In this document: piece by piece, positions 51,181-60,787 of the stretch
How positions within the stretch are numbered: the first letter of the stretch is position 1
How the letters are laid out: each line of letters opens with the position of its first letter
Assembly (NCBI GenBank): GCA_016720655.1
Contig: JADKKE010000012.1
Location: forward strand, 1-64,000
Source: Bacteroidota bacterium
GTDB taxonomy: Bacteria; Bacteroidota; Bacteroidia; AKYH767-A; 2013-40CM-41-45
DNA: 64,000 nucleotides
Reading direction: 5' to 3'
Translations under genes and position numbers: made by a program
Notes under the pieces: model-generated
Told to the model about the DNA's origin: nothing
The model's database searches: none
What the model saw: the letters and a program-made list of their open reading frames with translations, nothing else

Positions 51181-52284
51181 TTATTTTTTATAAAATGGAA
51201 TCTTTACCACTTTTGCTTTTAATGCTTTGTCGCGAACAGGGATAAATATTTCAGATCCTTCCTTTGCATACTCAGGAGTCACATAGGCCATGCCAATCGC
51301 TTTCTGTAAAGAAGGTGACTGAGTACCGCTGGTAACTTTCCCAATCGTATCTCCTGCTGCATTTTTTACTTCGTAATCGTGACGGGGAATTCCACGATCA
51401 ATCATTTCAAAACCCACGAGTTTTCTTTTGACTCCGTTTTCCTTTTGAAATTTCAAGGCCGCAGAATTGGTGAAATCTTTCGTGAATTTAGTAATCCATC
51501 CAAGTCCGGCTTCAATGGGAGAAGTCGTATCATCAATATCATTTCCATACAGACAAAATCCCATTTCCAGGCGCAATGTATCTCTGGCGCCCAGACCAAT
51601 CGGTTTTATTCCCTGCGATTCCCCGGATTCAAATATTTTATTCCAGATATGAATTGCGTCCTTGTTTTCAAAATAGACTTCAAAACCTCCTGCACCGGTA
51701 TAACCTGTAGCGGAAACCAGAACATTGTCAATCCCTGCAAAACGTCCTTTATCAAAAGTATAATACTCCATATTTCGCAAATCCATATCCGTGAGTGGTT
51801 GCAAAACATCAACTGCCTTCGGTCCCTGCACAGCGAGCAAGGAAGTCTTGTCGGAGATATTGTGCATTTCGACACCTTTCGTGTTGTACTTCTGAATCCA
51901 GTCCCAATCCTTGTCGATATTACTGGCATTCACGACAAGCATATATGTTTTATCATCAATCCTGTATACGAGCAAATCGTCCACAATACCACCTTGTTCA
52001 TTCGGTAAGCACGAATATTGAACTTTTTTATCAATCAATTTCGATGCATCATTGCTAGTTACACGTTGAATCAGATCCAGTGCATCCGCACCTTTCAAAA
52101 TGAATTCCCCCATGTGAGAAACATCAAAAACGCCTACACCCTTTCTCACAGTTTCATGTTCAGCATTAATGCCTTCGTACGAAACAGGCATTAAATAACC
52201 GGCAAAAGGAACCATTTTCGCTCCTAAACGGGTGTGAATGTCAGTCAATGCAATAAGTTTCAGTTGATTTTCGGTCAGTTCCAT
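51181..52284 (-). CDS. gcvT: Aminomethyltransferase (glycine cleavage system T protein)
   Basis: A 367-residue T protein. With tetrahydrofolate it releases ammonia from the aminomethyl-lipoyl H protein and forms methylene-THF. Landmarks: MVPFAGYLMPVSYEG, HETVRKGVGVFDVSHMGE, NDASKLIDKKVQYSCLPNEQGGIVDDLLVYR (THF-binding Asp), GYTGAGGFEVYF, LGARDTLRLEMGFCLYGNDID and VTSGTQSPSL. Intact. No H or P protein gene is nearby. It functionally links to glyA (20 kb away) in one-carbon metabolism. The 78-nt gap to the next gene holds no visible riboswitch. Confidence 0.95.
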   Translation of the reverse strand: MELTENQLKLIALTDIHTRLGAKMVPFAGYLMPVSYEGINAEHETVRKGVGVFDVSHMGEFILKGADALDLIQRVTSNDASKLIDKKVQYSCLPNEQGGIVDDLLVYRIDDKTYMLVVNASNIDKDWDWIQKYNTKGVEMHNISDKTSLLAVQGPKAVDVLQPLTDMDLRNMEYYTFDKGRFAGIDNVLVSATGYTGAGGFEVYFENKDAIHIWNKIFESGESQGIKPIGLGARDTLRLEMGFCLYGNDIDDTTSPIEAGLGWITKFTKDFTNSAALKFQKENGVKRKLVGFEMIDRGIPRHDYEVKNAAGDTIGKVTSGTQSPSLQKAIGMAYVTPEYAKEGSEIFIPVRDKALKAKVVKIPFYKK

Positions 52285-52362
52285 GGCTGTATTCTTTAAT
52301 GACGGTATGCAAGATAAGCTATTTCAGGGAGGACAAAGCCCCAACCCGGCCCAATTTTATCC

Positions 52363-53448
52363 TCAGCCTTTTGTTGTTAATTGGTTGAAGTAGCGAAGGT
52401 AGTTTTCCTGCTGAGAAAGCACTGAATATCGGTCGATAACAGTTTGCCGGGCCTTGCTTCCCATTGATTTTCTGAGGATTTCTGAGTCAATCAAAAGGCT
52501 GAGTTTTTCCACCCATTCCTCCGTTTCCTGCGCAAGAAATCCATTTTCACCGTTCACAATAATTTCTTTGTTTACCCCAACCGGTGACATAATCGTTGGA
52601 ATTTCCAGGGCCATGTATTGCAATCCTTTCAATCCGCATTTGCCATTCGCCCACTCGTCGTCAGGTAATGGCATGATACCAATATCGAATGAAGACAATT
52701 CCTTCACTTCATCTTTACGGTTCCAGCCAATGCCCTCAATATTAAATTCTTCATTTCTATAAGAGGCATCGCCAATAACCTTTATCCTTATTCTCTTGCC
52801 ATACTTTTCAATAATCCTTCGCAGGAATGGCAATGCAAATTCAAAGTGTTTGATAGTTGTCACACTTCCACTCCAGCCAATTGTGATGAAATCATTTGGA
52901 GGAAATTTCATGCGCTGGTATTCATCCGTATCGATTGTTGTTGGAATGATGACAACATTTTTACAAAATTGAGAAGCATATTTTGCCAGGTATGCATTTC
53001 CTGCAAAAACAATATCACAAAGAGCAATGATATCACCTGTTTTTGCCGGGTTTTTCAGCCAGTGAAAACGTTTGTTCGCTTCACTGATATCCATGTGCCA
53101 GATGGCATCATCGAAATCAAAAACAAGCTTCGCTCTCGATTTTTTAAATTGTTTTTCAAAATAAATTGACCGGGTCATAAATGCTTCCCGGAAAATGAAA
53201 ATAATATCGTACTCGTTGCGCTGATGAACATTTTTTAAGCGCGTACGAATTCCTTTCAGAATCATTCGCAGCTTTTCGAAATAATGACCGGGTTTGTAAA
53301 TAATTTTATCGGCTCTTTCATCAATAAAAAAAGACAATTCACAATCGTAACCTTTGGATTTCAGAAATTGAAAATACTGTTCAAAACGAAAGCGTTGTCC
53401 GGGTGCCCGATCAAAACGGTGGGAAGCAATGAAGAGAATTTTTTTCAT
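52363..53448 (-). CDS. Glycosyltransferase, GT4-like
   Basis: The preferred start is MKKILFIASHRFDRAPGQRF at 53,448, four bases after the upstream gene's stop; a longer frame begins at 53,493 inside that gene. About 361 residues with two Rossmann domains: the N-terminal nucleotide-binding-like part carries FIASHRFD and DIIFIFREAFM, the C-terminal part has FITIGWSGSVTTIKHFEF and a GT4-type NGENGFLAQE(T) acidic motif. Donor and acceptor are unknown. It probably adds a sugar to the surface polysaccharide made by this cluster. Cytoplasmic face of the inner membrane. Confidence 0.88.
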   Translation of the reverse strand: MKKILFIASHRFDRAPGQRFRFEQYFQFLKSKGYDCELSFFIDERADKIIYKPGHYFEKLRMILKGIRTRLKNVHQRNEYDIIFIFREAFMTRSIYFEKQFKKSRAKLVFDFDDAIWHMDISEANKRFHWLKNPAKTGDIIALCDIVFAGNAYLAKYASQFCKNVVIIPTTIDTDEYQRMKFPPNDFITIGWSGSVTTIKHFEFALPFLRRIIEKYGKRIRIKVIGDASYRNEEFNIEGIGWNRKDEVKELSSFDIGIMPLPDDEWANGKCGLKGLQYMALEIPTIMSPVGVNKEIIVNGENGFLAQETEEWVEKLSLLIDSEILRKSMGSKARQTVIDRYSVLSQQENYLRYFNQLTTKG

Positions 53449-53452
53449 TAAA

Positions 53453-54355
53453 TTATTTTCGGGCAACAGCATGCCAGTACGGTTCGTTTTCACTGAAAAT
53501 CACCTCTGTAAACCCGGCTTTTCGCAGCATCATTTCAATTTCTTTTCGACTGTATCTTTTTTCCAGAGGAGTTCCCAAACGATCCAAGGAATCGTTGCGA
53601 ATGATCTGAAAACTCTTGTCACAATAATAGGCCAATGGCATTTTCTTGTACCACAATTTCGATGGAAATAAAAACCGGATCAATTTTGCCAATGATATTA
53701 CCGGTACATACAAAATGACTGCAAGAATATCGCAAACAATCACTTTTAAACCATGCGGCAATCGGTGAACAATCATTCGCAGTAAATGAACGGGCAAAAA
53801 CAACATGCGAAAAAAGAGAGAACGATTGTCCAGACTGTAATACAGGTAAATCAGAAAATGCCCACCCTTTTTCAATTTGTTTGCGGCCTTTTGAATTGCA
53901 TCCTGTGTATCGGGCAGGTGATGCATGACACCCAGACTGAAAACAAAATCAAAAGATTCATCCGGAAAAGGAATGACATCCACACCGGATTGAGTGATCC
54001 GAATATTTTTATTTCCAGCCGTGAGCTTTGAAGCAGAAAGAACGGCAGAACTCGGATCAATTGCTTCGATGAATTTCACCCTCGAGGCAAGGTATTTTGC
54101 CCATCGACCGGTTCCACAACCTATATCCAGCACCATTGACGCCGGACCAATCATTTTATCAGTTACAATATCAAAATACTGATCTCCTGCTATCCGGATA
54201 TCTTCATCGGAAAATGTCGAAAATGTTGTCCACTCTTTCCCAAACGAATCCACTGTATCCTGGTCAACATTACTGTCGGCCTCGGATACAAAGCTGGCAA
54301 TTTTATTTCCGTCAAGGGAAATAAAATTTTTAGGGCTGATGTTGTATTCGATCAT
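53453..54355 (-). CDS. Class I SAM-dependent methyltransferase in the polysaccharide cluster
   Basis: A 300-residue protein. SAM motif I VLDIGCGTGRWAKYLA, then FIEAIDPSSAVL (acidic residue for ribose), FPDESFDFVFSLGVMHHLPD (motif IV) and KKGGHFLIYLYYS (motif post-I/VI). A hydrophobic stretch follows (LFFRMLFLPVHLLRMIVHRL, VIVCDILAVILYVPVISLAKLI), suggesting membrane association. That fits methyltransferases acting on lipid-linked sugars or glycans. It overlaps or abuts the glycosyltransferase gene and is likely co-transcribed with it. The substrate is unknown. Confidence 0.88.
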   Translation of the reverse strand: MIEYNISPKNFISLDGNKIASFVSEADSNVDQDTVDSFGKEWTTFSTFSDEDIRIAGDQYFDIVTDKMIGPASMVLDIGCGTGRWAKYLASRVKFIEAIDPSSAVLSASKLTAGNKNIRITQSGVDVIPFPDESFDFVFSLGVMHHLPDTQDAIQKAANKLKKGGHFLIYLYYSLDNRSLFFRMLFLPVHLLRMIVHRLPHGLKVIVCDILAVILYVPVISLAKLIRFLFPSKLWYKKMPLAYYCDKSFQIIRNDSLDRLGTPLEKRYSRKEIEMMLRKAGFTEVIFSENEPYWHAVARK

Positions 54356-54472
54356 TTCTCTATAAAATCCAAAGCAAAGTAAGCATGATTAGTTCTTCAG
54401 CCAGCCTTTCAGCAAGAAAGGATACAATGGCACAAACCTTAAACACTATTAATTCTTGGGGGATTTGAATGT

Positions 54473-55465
54473 CTATTCGGTCCAGAAAGCAGGAAGGTTT
54501 TCAATCACTTCAATATCTTTAAACCGGACACTCGCTTTGATCCCGGTTTTTCTTGCCCAACCCGACATCTTCCGGATCCCGTCTTCGAGCGAAGTGAATC
54601 CATCGATTCCGAAGATCCGTTTCGCTTTGCTGTGATCAGCATAAGCATGCACAACTTCTTTTCGTGGTTCAAGGTATCGGATTTTACCGGAAAGATCCAT
54701 TGCATTTTGAACTGTAATAGCGAGTTCATTGATCGTGAATTCCTGATCCGCTCCGATATTGAATACCTGGTTCATTGCAGCAGGCACATTCACGCAATTC
54801 GCAATGTGTGGAGCCACATCTCCGATATAGCTGAATGCACGTGTTTGTTTTCCATCACCAAAAACCGAAAGTTCTTTGCCCTGCATGAGCTGGTTCATGA
54901 AGATCCCAACCACATTCCTGTATTTGTCGCCAAGATTTTGGTATTCACCATACACATTGTGCGGACGAAAGATCACTGAATTGAGACCAAAGATTTCATG
55001 TGCTGATTTCAGGTCGAGCTCCACTGCATATTTTGCAATTCCATACGGATCTTCCGGTTGAGGAGTCATTTCTTCATTCATTGGAGGTTTTACTCCGCCG
55101 TAAACAGCGATGGAAGAAGTAAACACAAAGCATTTCACTTTCGCCTTCACCGATGCATTAATAAGGTTTACGCTGCCAATGAGATTATTGGTGTAATTAA
55201 ATCTACGGATAAAATGACTCAGACCTTCTGCAGCATACGCAGCAAGGTGATATACATAATCGAAATTGTATTTCTCAAAAAGTTTGTCGATCAATGCATG
55301 ATCTACGACAGAACCTTCGATGAAGGTCGCTTTGGGATTCACATTCTCCTGAAATCCACCGCTCAAATCATCCAGGACAATCACCTGATGACCCATATTG
55401 ACGAGCTCATTGACGACATGCGCACCAATAAACCCCGCTCCCCCTGTAACCAATGATGTAGGCAT
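54473..55465 (-). CDS. NAD-dependent sugar epimerase/dehydratase (extended SDR, UDP-glucose 4-epimerase-like)
   Basis: A 330-residue extended SDR enzyme. The nucleotide-binding GGAGFIGAHVV is at residues 8-18. The catalytic set is TSSIAVYGG (Ser) and DPYGIAKYAVELDL (Tyr-x-x-x-Lys). Substrate-side motifs RPHNVYGEYQ and TRAFSYIGDVAPHI are typical of GalE-like enzymes. Its product is a nucleotide-activated sugar for the surface polysaccharide. The exact epimerisation or dehydration is not set. It is divergent from the CapD-type gene; a -7 box (TATTTTTG on the minus strand) lies at 55,487-55,494. Confidence 0.92.
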   Translation of the reverse strand: MPTSLVTGGAGFIGAHVVNELVNMGHQVIVLDDLSGGFQENVNPKATFIEGSVVDHALIDKLFEKYNFDYVYHLAAYAAEGLSHFIRRFNYTNNLIGSVNLINASVKAKVKCFVFTSSIAVYGGVKPPMNEEMTPQPEDPYGIAKYAVELDLKSAHEIFGLNSVIFRPHNVYGEYQNLGDKYRNVVGIFMNQLMQGKELSVFGDGKQTRAFSYIGDVAPHIANCVNVPAAMNQVFNIGADQEFTINELAITVQNAMDLSGKIRYLEPRKEVVHAYADHSKAKRIFGIDGFTSLEDGIRKMSGWARKTGIKASVRFKDIEVIENLPAFWTE

Positions 55466-55486
55466 AAAAGATCAAATTGATTTGCC

Positions 55487-55494
55487 CAAAAATA
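55487..55494 (-). promoter_or_regulatory. Candidate -7 box (TATTTTTG) of the sugar epimerase gene
   Basis: The minus-strand TATTTTTG is a perfect TAnnTTTG and ends 21 nt before the start codon at 55,465. It is one half of a divergent promoter pair in this 189-nt gap. Confidence 0.5.
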
Positions 55495-55615
55495 TAAATT
55501 TAAACAGGAGTTTTGGAGTTTAATTCTAATAATTTGGGTAATGAAGGAATTGCTTAGGTCAATGAAAACTGAAAGCTAATCTGCATTGATTGAAGCAGTT
55601 AATGAACAGGATAAG

Positions 55616-55648
55616 TTTGAGTGAATAATAAACAGAATTGTATCTTTG
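55616..55648 (+). promoter_or_regulatory. Candidate promoter TTTG-N21-TATCTTTG of the CapD-type gene
   Basis: A -33-like TTTG (55,616-55,619) and a perfect -7 box TATCTTTG (55,641-55,648) precede the ATG at 55,655 by only six bases. The mRNA would be leaderless or nearly so. Confidence 0.55.
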
Positions 55649-55654
55649 AAACCC

Positions 55655-57533
55655 ATGCAATTCAAACTAATCGAGAAGAACACCCCGCGCTGGATCATTT
55701 TTCTGATTGATATATTCATCTGTCTGGGTTCCATCATGCTGGCTTACCAGGTGAGGTTCAATTTCAGGGTTCCGGAGAAAGAAATCGAACATTGGGCTTA
55801 TGTGATTCCAACGGTATTGCTTGTCAGGGTCCTTAGTTTTTACATTTCTAAAATTTACCAGGGAATTATCCGCTATACAAGTACCAGAGATGCTTTGCGG
55901 GTTTTTTACACGATTACTGTAGGGAGCATTTTCATGGCTGTGGCCAATATGGGATCGTATATGTGGGGGAAATTTTTCCTCGTTCCCTACTCCATCATTA
56001 TCATTGATTATTTCACAACTGTCTTTTCGATTACTGCCTTCCGGATTCTTGTCAAATCCATTTACATGGAACTCAAGAATCCTTCACGGGAGAAAAAAGA
56101 AGTCATTATTTACGGAGCTGGTGAGTCCGGACTGATTACCAAACGTTCACTTGATCGTGATGCCGGAAGTCGTTTTAAAGTAATTGCATTTGTCGATGAT
56201 GATCTTGCGAAATCAGGTAAAACGGTAGAAGGCATAAAAATTTACAACGCAGATGATGATCTGGAAGATTTACTGCGTTCAAATAATGTCACTCAACTCA
56301 TTCTGAGTATTCAAAATATTTCAACCCTTCGCAAGCAACAGATTATTGAAAAATGTCTGCCTTATGATGTCAATATCCTGAATGTTCCCTCCAGTAAACA
56401 ACTGGATTAACGGAGAACTGAGTTTCAAACAAATCAAGAATATTAAAATCGAAGATTTGCTTGAAAGGGATCCCATTCGCCTGGATCTTGATTCCATTCG
56501 CAATCAATTATCCGGAAAAACCATTCTCATCACAGGTGGAGCCGGTTCCATTGGCAGTGAAATCGTGAGACAAATACTTCCTTTCAAACCGAAATACGTT
56601 ATTGTACTCGACCAATCGGAATCTCCATTGTATGAACTGGAACTTGAAATCCGGGAGAAATTCAATTGGACACATTTCGAAACAGTGATCGCAGATATCC
56701 GTCAGTCGGAACGAATGCGCCGTGTGTTTGAAGTCTTCCAGCCTCAGGTTGTATTTCATGCTGCTGCATACAAACATGTTCCCATCATGGAACACAATCC
56801 ATCCGAAGCAATTCTCACCAACGTAAACGGAACCAGTATCCTTGCCAATCTTGCCAATGAATATGGAGTAGAAAAATTCGTGATGGTCAGCACCGACAAA
56901 GCCGTGAACCCAACGAATATCATGGGAGCTACGAAACGTATTGCGGAAATTTATTGTCAGTCGCTGAATAAAATCAGCAAGACAAAATTCATTACCACAC
57001 GATTCGGAAATGTTCTCGACTCTAACGGCTCCGTCATTCCCCGTTTCAAAAAACAAATCGAAGAAGGCGGACCAATCACAGTCACACATACCGATGTCAC
57101 TCGCTACTTCATGACTATCCCGGAAGCCTGTCAATTGGTTTTGGAAGCCGGAGCCATGGGAAACGGTGGAGAAATTTTCATTTTCGATATGGGTCAGAGT
57201 ATCCGCATTATTGATCTCGCAAGAAAAATGGTGAAACTCAGCGGACTCACCCTCGGCAAAGACATCCAGGTTATTTTTACGGGTCTTCGTCCGGGTGAAA
57301 AGATTTTCGAAGAACTACTCGCCGATAAAGAAACCACCCTTCCTACTCACCACGAGAAAATCATGATTGCAAAAGTGCGTGAGTACGATTTTGAAATCAT
57401 CAGCAAAGAAATCAATACACTTACTGATTTATTCAAATCGCAAGACAACGACACCATCGTGAGAAAAATGAAAGAGATAGTTCCGGAGTTTTTGTCGGCG
57501 AATTCGGTGTTCTCGGAGCTTGATAAGAAGTGA
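55655..57533 (+). CDS. Membrane-bound nucleotide-sugar epimerase/dehydratase (CapD/FlaA1/PglF type), one frameshift
   Basis: Two frames join at about 56,388 (one extra C; NVPSSKQ becomes NVPPVNNWINGELSFKQIKNI), giving about 625 residues. The N-terminus has four membrane helices (WIIFLIDIFICLGSIMLAYQ and others to about residue 130). A first Rossmann domain carries EVIIYGAGESG, and a second carries KTILITGGAGSIGSEIVRQIL. The catalytic Lys/Tyr-variant region is STDKAVNPTNIMGATKRIAE, typical of FlaA1/PglF 4,6-dehydratases in which Met replaces Tyr. It makes a UDP-4-keto-6-deoxy-sugar, probably from UDP-GlcNAc. It opens the plus-strand side of the polysaccharide cluster. Confidence 0.9.
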
Positions 57534-57540
57534 GTTTTTT

Positions 57541-57573
57541 GAGGTATTAGGTATTAGGTATTAAGTATTAGGT
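57541..57573 (+). repeat. Heptanucleotide array downstream of the CapD-type gene
   Basis: GGTATTA heptamers repeat four to five times (one variant AGTATTA), starting 8 nt after the stop codon. The sense strand is C-free. The remaining gap to 57,835 is AT-rich and shows no other feature. Confidence 0.75.
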
Positions 57574-57835
57574 TCTGGATGCTTTGGGTTGTGAGGTTTG
57601 ATTTTTTAGGGAATTAATAATTTTTGAATCCAATTTTAAGTCATTGGCATACTGAATCAGGTTACTGACAAAAATCATCAGCATTTTATTGGAGAATAAT
57701 AGGTAACATTGATGTTGTTTCGTGGATGACAGTAGATTATTGAGTGTTGCAATTCTTAATTCATGATTTAATGAATTTATGAAAACAAGAGATTTTCGAA
57801 TACACTCGAAGACTATAAAAAATAAAATTTAAGAC

Positions 57836-59920
57836 ATGAAAAAGATAAGCCTTTTGATTTTGTTTGGCTTGAGTTATTTCTTCAGCTTTTGTCAGGTAAC
57901 ATATGTAAAAAGAATCACTTTTAATTCAGAAACGAATTCATATTATACCCATCCTGGCGACTCTAATTTACAATTTTTAGATGTTTCAGAAAGTCCGGAT
58001 GGAAATACATTTATCCACATGGGAACCATCAGAGGCTCTACTTCCATCTACAAAATTGATTTGTTGGGTAATATTATTTTTGATGCAGGAGGTGGAAGTC
58101 TCGGAAATTTAAATACCACCATTGCAACTGCCCTTCATGCCACACCCGATGGTGGTTGTATTTATGCCACAATTATTCAGCATGGTCGACGAATTTTGTT
58201 TCTTATTCATTCATTATTAAAATTGATGGAAGTGGTCAATTGAATTTCAATACTACATTACCCAGTCATTATTCAACTCCTAATATTCCAGAGCAAGAAA
58301 CGTATGATGTTGCAGTTCTTTCAAATGGAAACTATACCTGCCTGACTTTGGATTCAATATATATTCTGGATCCCTCAGGAAATGTAATACGTACGTTGAA
58401 TTTTAGAGGGCCTGGAAAAATGTTTGGATTTAATAACGGAGATTTTTATTTGGAATGCGGATCATTCAGAGGTAGAATGGACATGAATGGAAATCCGATT
58501 TGGAGTAACCCCAGCTTGATATTGCATCACGATACAACTCTTTACAGACTTTCAGGAAACACATTGAGTAAACTAGATGGGATGACTGGTTCGGTAATCT
58601 CATCCATTCCATTTACCCAAACCGGACTCCCGGAAATCCAAATGCTGAAAGATGGAGGCTGGTGTGTTTACAATTCGACAACAATAAATCGCTTCGATTC
58701 CAACGGAGTTTCAAAATTCACAAGTACTATTTCATTGCCTAAAAATGGGATGAATTATGTGGGCGGACAATCCGATGGGTCGTTGATTACCGGAGGTACA
58801 TACCGAAGTAAACGTCCCATTTTTTATGAATACGATTTTTCTTCGTTCATCGGAACAATTGATACGTCAGGCAATAGTATAATAGACAGCACCACTCAAA
58901 TATGGCCTGGCGATGCCAATGATGATGGCATAGTAGAATTTGGCGATGTTGTCTACATAGCATTGGCTCAGGGTTCTACTGGCCCAAACAGAGTTGATTC
59001 AGCAATTTACAATTATAATGATTGGCAATACTATGGTGGGTATGAAATAGGAGATATCGGTACAGATTTTCCCGGAAGTTTTGCATTCGGGGTAAATCAC
59101 AAACAATGATGTGTATACAGATGGACTTATTGATTCCCGGATATAAACAGATTGGCAAGTAAAATCTCCATACAACAATATCACCCCTATTGGAGAATGA
59201 GATCACCAGAAAGTGCAAGAACTGCTCCTTATTTTAGCATGCTCTCTGATCGTGATTCTATTGTTGCCGGGGATACAGTTAGAATTTATTTTGTACTTGG
59301 CAACAATGGAATTGCTGTTGATTCCATTTTCGGCCTTGCCTTTGGCTTAGATCCATTTCCATCAAGTATTTGGAGAAAAGGGGAGGTAATAAATAATGAG
59401 CTTCTCAATAGTGATTTAGGCTTGATAAATGAGCTGATATGGATTCTATACTCTGATTTTGGAATACTCTATGCAGAAAGATTTAAATGCATACCATGTT
59501 CAAGATACGATTGGCTTTATAGATTTTAAATTATTCGATACCTTGAGTTACAATACAGACCTTGAATTTTCTCTGAGTTCATTCAAGGCCATCACTGCAG
59601 GTGGATTTCCAGTGGATTTCCAGATTCAAAATGCAACAATTTACGCGCGATCAATAATCGCATCATCACCGGAACTCTCCTTCAATAAAATTACATGCTC
59701 ACCAAACCCGGCAAAGGAATCCATCACCTTGAATTACTTACCAACAGAACAGCTGAATATTCAACTTTTCGATTCTCAGGGAAAATTGTGTTTTTCAGGA
59801 AAAACAAAATACTCTTCAAATTATTCCCTAGATTTAAAATCTCTGCCTTCAGGAATATACATGTTGAATATTTTTGGCTCCGAAACCGGATCATTTAGCA
59901 GAAAATTTTTGAAACAATAA
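57836..59920 (+). CDS. T9SS-exported protein with dockerin-like motif (three frameshifts)
   Basis: Four frames (57,836 to about 58,200; to 59,100; to 59,465; to 59,920) form one protein of about 690 residues. The signal peptide is MKKISLLILFGLSYFFSFCQ. The first 330 residues are a propeller-like repeat region (NTFIHMGTIRGSTSIYKIDLLG, GMTGSVISSIPFTQTGLPEI). Then comes WPGDANDDGIVEFGDVVYIAL with GPNRVDS, a calcium-loop pattern seen in Bacteroidota dockerin-like regions. A CARDB-like segment (VAGDTVRIYFVLGNNGIAVD) follows. The C-terminus is a T9SS type A domain (ITCSPNPAKESITLNY, LPSGIYMLNIFG). Probably secreted or surface-anchored. Function unknown. Confidence 0.8.
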
Positions 59921-59930
59921 TTTAACCCAA

Positions 59931-59960
59931 AAATCTCAACCAATTGACCTGAGATTTATT
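59931..59960 (+). terminator. Candidate terminator hairpin after the 57,836 gene
   Basis: AAATCTCA pairs with TGAGATTT (8-bp stem, 11-nt loop), followed by a mixed T-rich stretch (ATTTCATTT). It lies 11 nt after the stop codon. The stem is short, so strength is uncertain. Confidence 0.5.
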
Positions 59961-60076
59961 TCATTTCTGGAGAAATTCAATTTGTTTGCTGTAAATTTTG
60001 AGTAACTGCTTATGGCGAAAGCAAGAACGAGAGCAAATATCCAAGTTAAAGCAATAACTAATTTTCACACACACTA

Positions 60077-60132
60077 CTAATAACTAACAACCAACAACTA
60101 ACAACTAATCACTATTCACTAATCACCAACTC
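60077..60132 (+). repeat. Heptanucleotide array directly before the thioesterase start codon
   Basis: Eight heptamers in perfect register run from CTAATAA and CTAACAA to CTAATCA and CCAACTC, three bases before the ATG at 60,136. The array is G-free, leaving no room for a Shine-Dalgarno sequence. Confidence 0.8.
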
Positions 60133-60135
60133 CAA

Positions 60136-60564
60136 ATGTTCAAACACAAATCCCCTCTCCACATCCGATTCTCCGATGTCGATGCATTCGGACATGTGAA
60201 CAATGCTTGTTATCTCACCTACATCGAAGAAGCACGGGTGAGTTATTTTGAGGAAGTGGTAGACTGGTCCTACGACTGGTCGACGAAGGGAATAATACTT
60301 GCCAAAGCAGAAATTGATTTCATACTCCCAATTCATTTCAAAGAAGAAATTGTTGTGTACACACGATGCTCACGAATCGGCACAAAAAGTTTTGATCTCG
60401 AATACCAACTCACACGTTTTCACGAGGGAAAAGAAATCATTATGGCCGATGCAGTAACCGTCATGGTCGCTTTTGATTACACCACAAAAAAATCTATCGA
60501 AGTCCCCCACGCATGGAGAGAAGCATTGAAGGCTTTTGAGGGAGTGGATGTGTTGGTGCAGTAA
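60136..60564 (+). CDS. Acyl-CoA thioesterase, 4HBT/YbgC-like hotdog protein
   Basis: A 142-residue single hotdog domain. The catalytic signature RFSDVDAFGHVNNACYLTYIEEAR has the Asp of the 4-hydroxybenzoyl-CoA thioesterase family. GIILAKAEIDFILPIHFKEEIVVYT and SFDLEYQLTRFHEGKEIIMADA follow as the expected strands. It hydrolyses acyl-CoA, but the specific acyl group is not set; 4HBT proteins form tetramers in the cytoplasm. It is monocistronic, between two heptanucleotide arrays and convergent with miaE. Confidence 0.9.
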   Translation: MFKHKSPLHIRFSDVDAFGHVNNACYLTYIEEARVSYFEEVVDWSYDWSTKGIILAKAEIDFILPIHFKEEIVVYTRCSRIGTKSFDLEYQLTRFHEGKEIIMADAVTVMVAFDYTTKKSIEVPHAWREALKAFEGVDVLVQ

Positions 60565-60570
60565 TGGACT

Positions 60571-60786
60571 AGTGATGAGTTATGAGTTATGAGTTATGAG
60601 TTATGAGTTATGAGTTTTAAGCTGTGAGTTGTGCATTTATTATCATAAATTAGGAGACTTTGTGATTCTGATTTCAATATTAATTTGAAAAGTATTTTGT
60701 TCAATTCATAACTCAACCAAATATGTACAATTCTGAAATTAGACCAACGCTTACTCATAACTCATAACTCTAAACTCATAACTCAG
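60571..60786. repeat. Inverted pair of heptanucleotide arrays between convergent genes
   Basis: The left arm (60,571-60,614) repeats TTATGAG about five times on the plus strand. The right arm (60,748-60,784) repeats CTCATAA four to five times, the exact complement. The arms could pair as a stem of up to about 30 bp around a loop of some 135 nt. They fill the gap between the thioesterase stop (60,564) and the miaE stop (60,788). The AT-rich middle holds no gene. Confidence 0.8.
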
Positions 60787-60787
60787 T

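Noticed and set aside
51379..52008. 209-codon open frame on the plus strand opposite gcvT
   Set aside because: It lies wholly inside gcvT, whose conserved motifs occupy the minus strand; no domain or start signal supports the plus frame.
52285..52362. Glycine riboswitch before gcvT
   Set aside because: The gap is only 78 nt and shows no tandem glycine aptamer-like helices.
56508..57134. 208-codon open frame on the minus strand opposite the CapD-type gene
   Set aside because: It is antisense to strongly conserved SDR motifs and shows no coding signs of its own.
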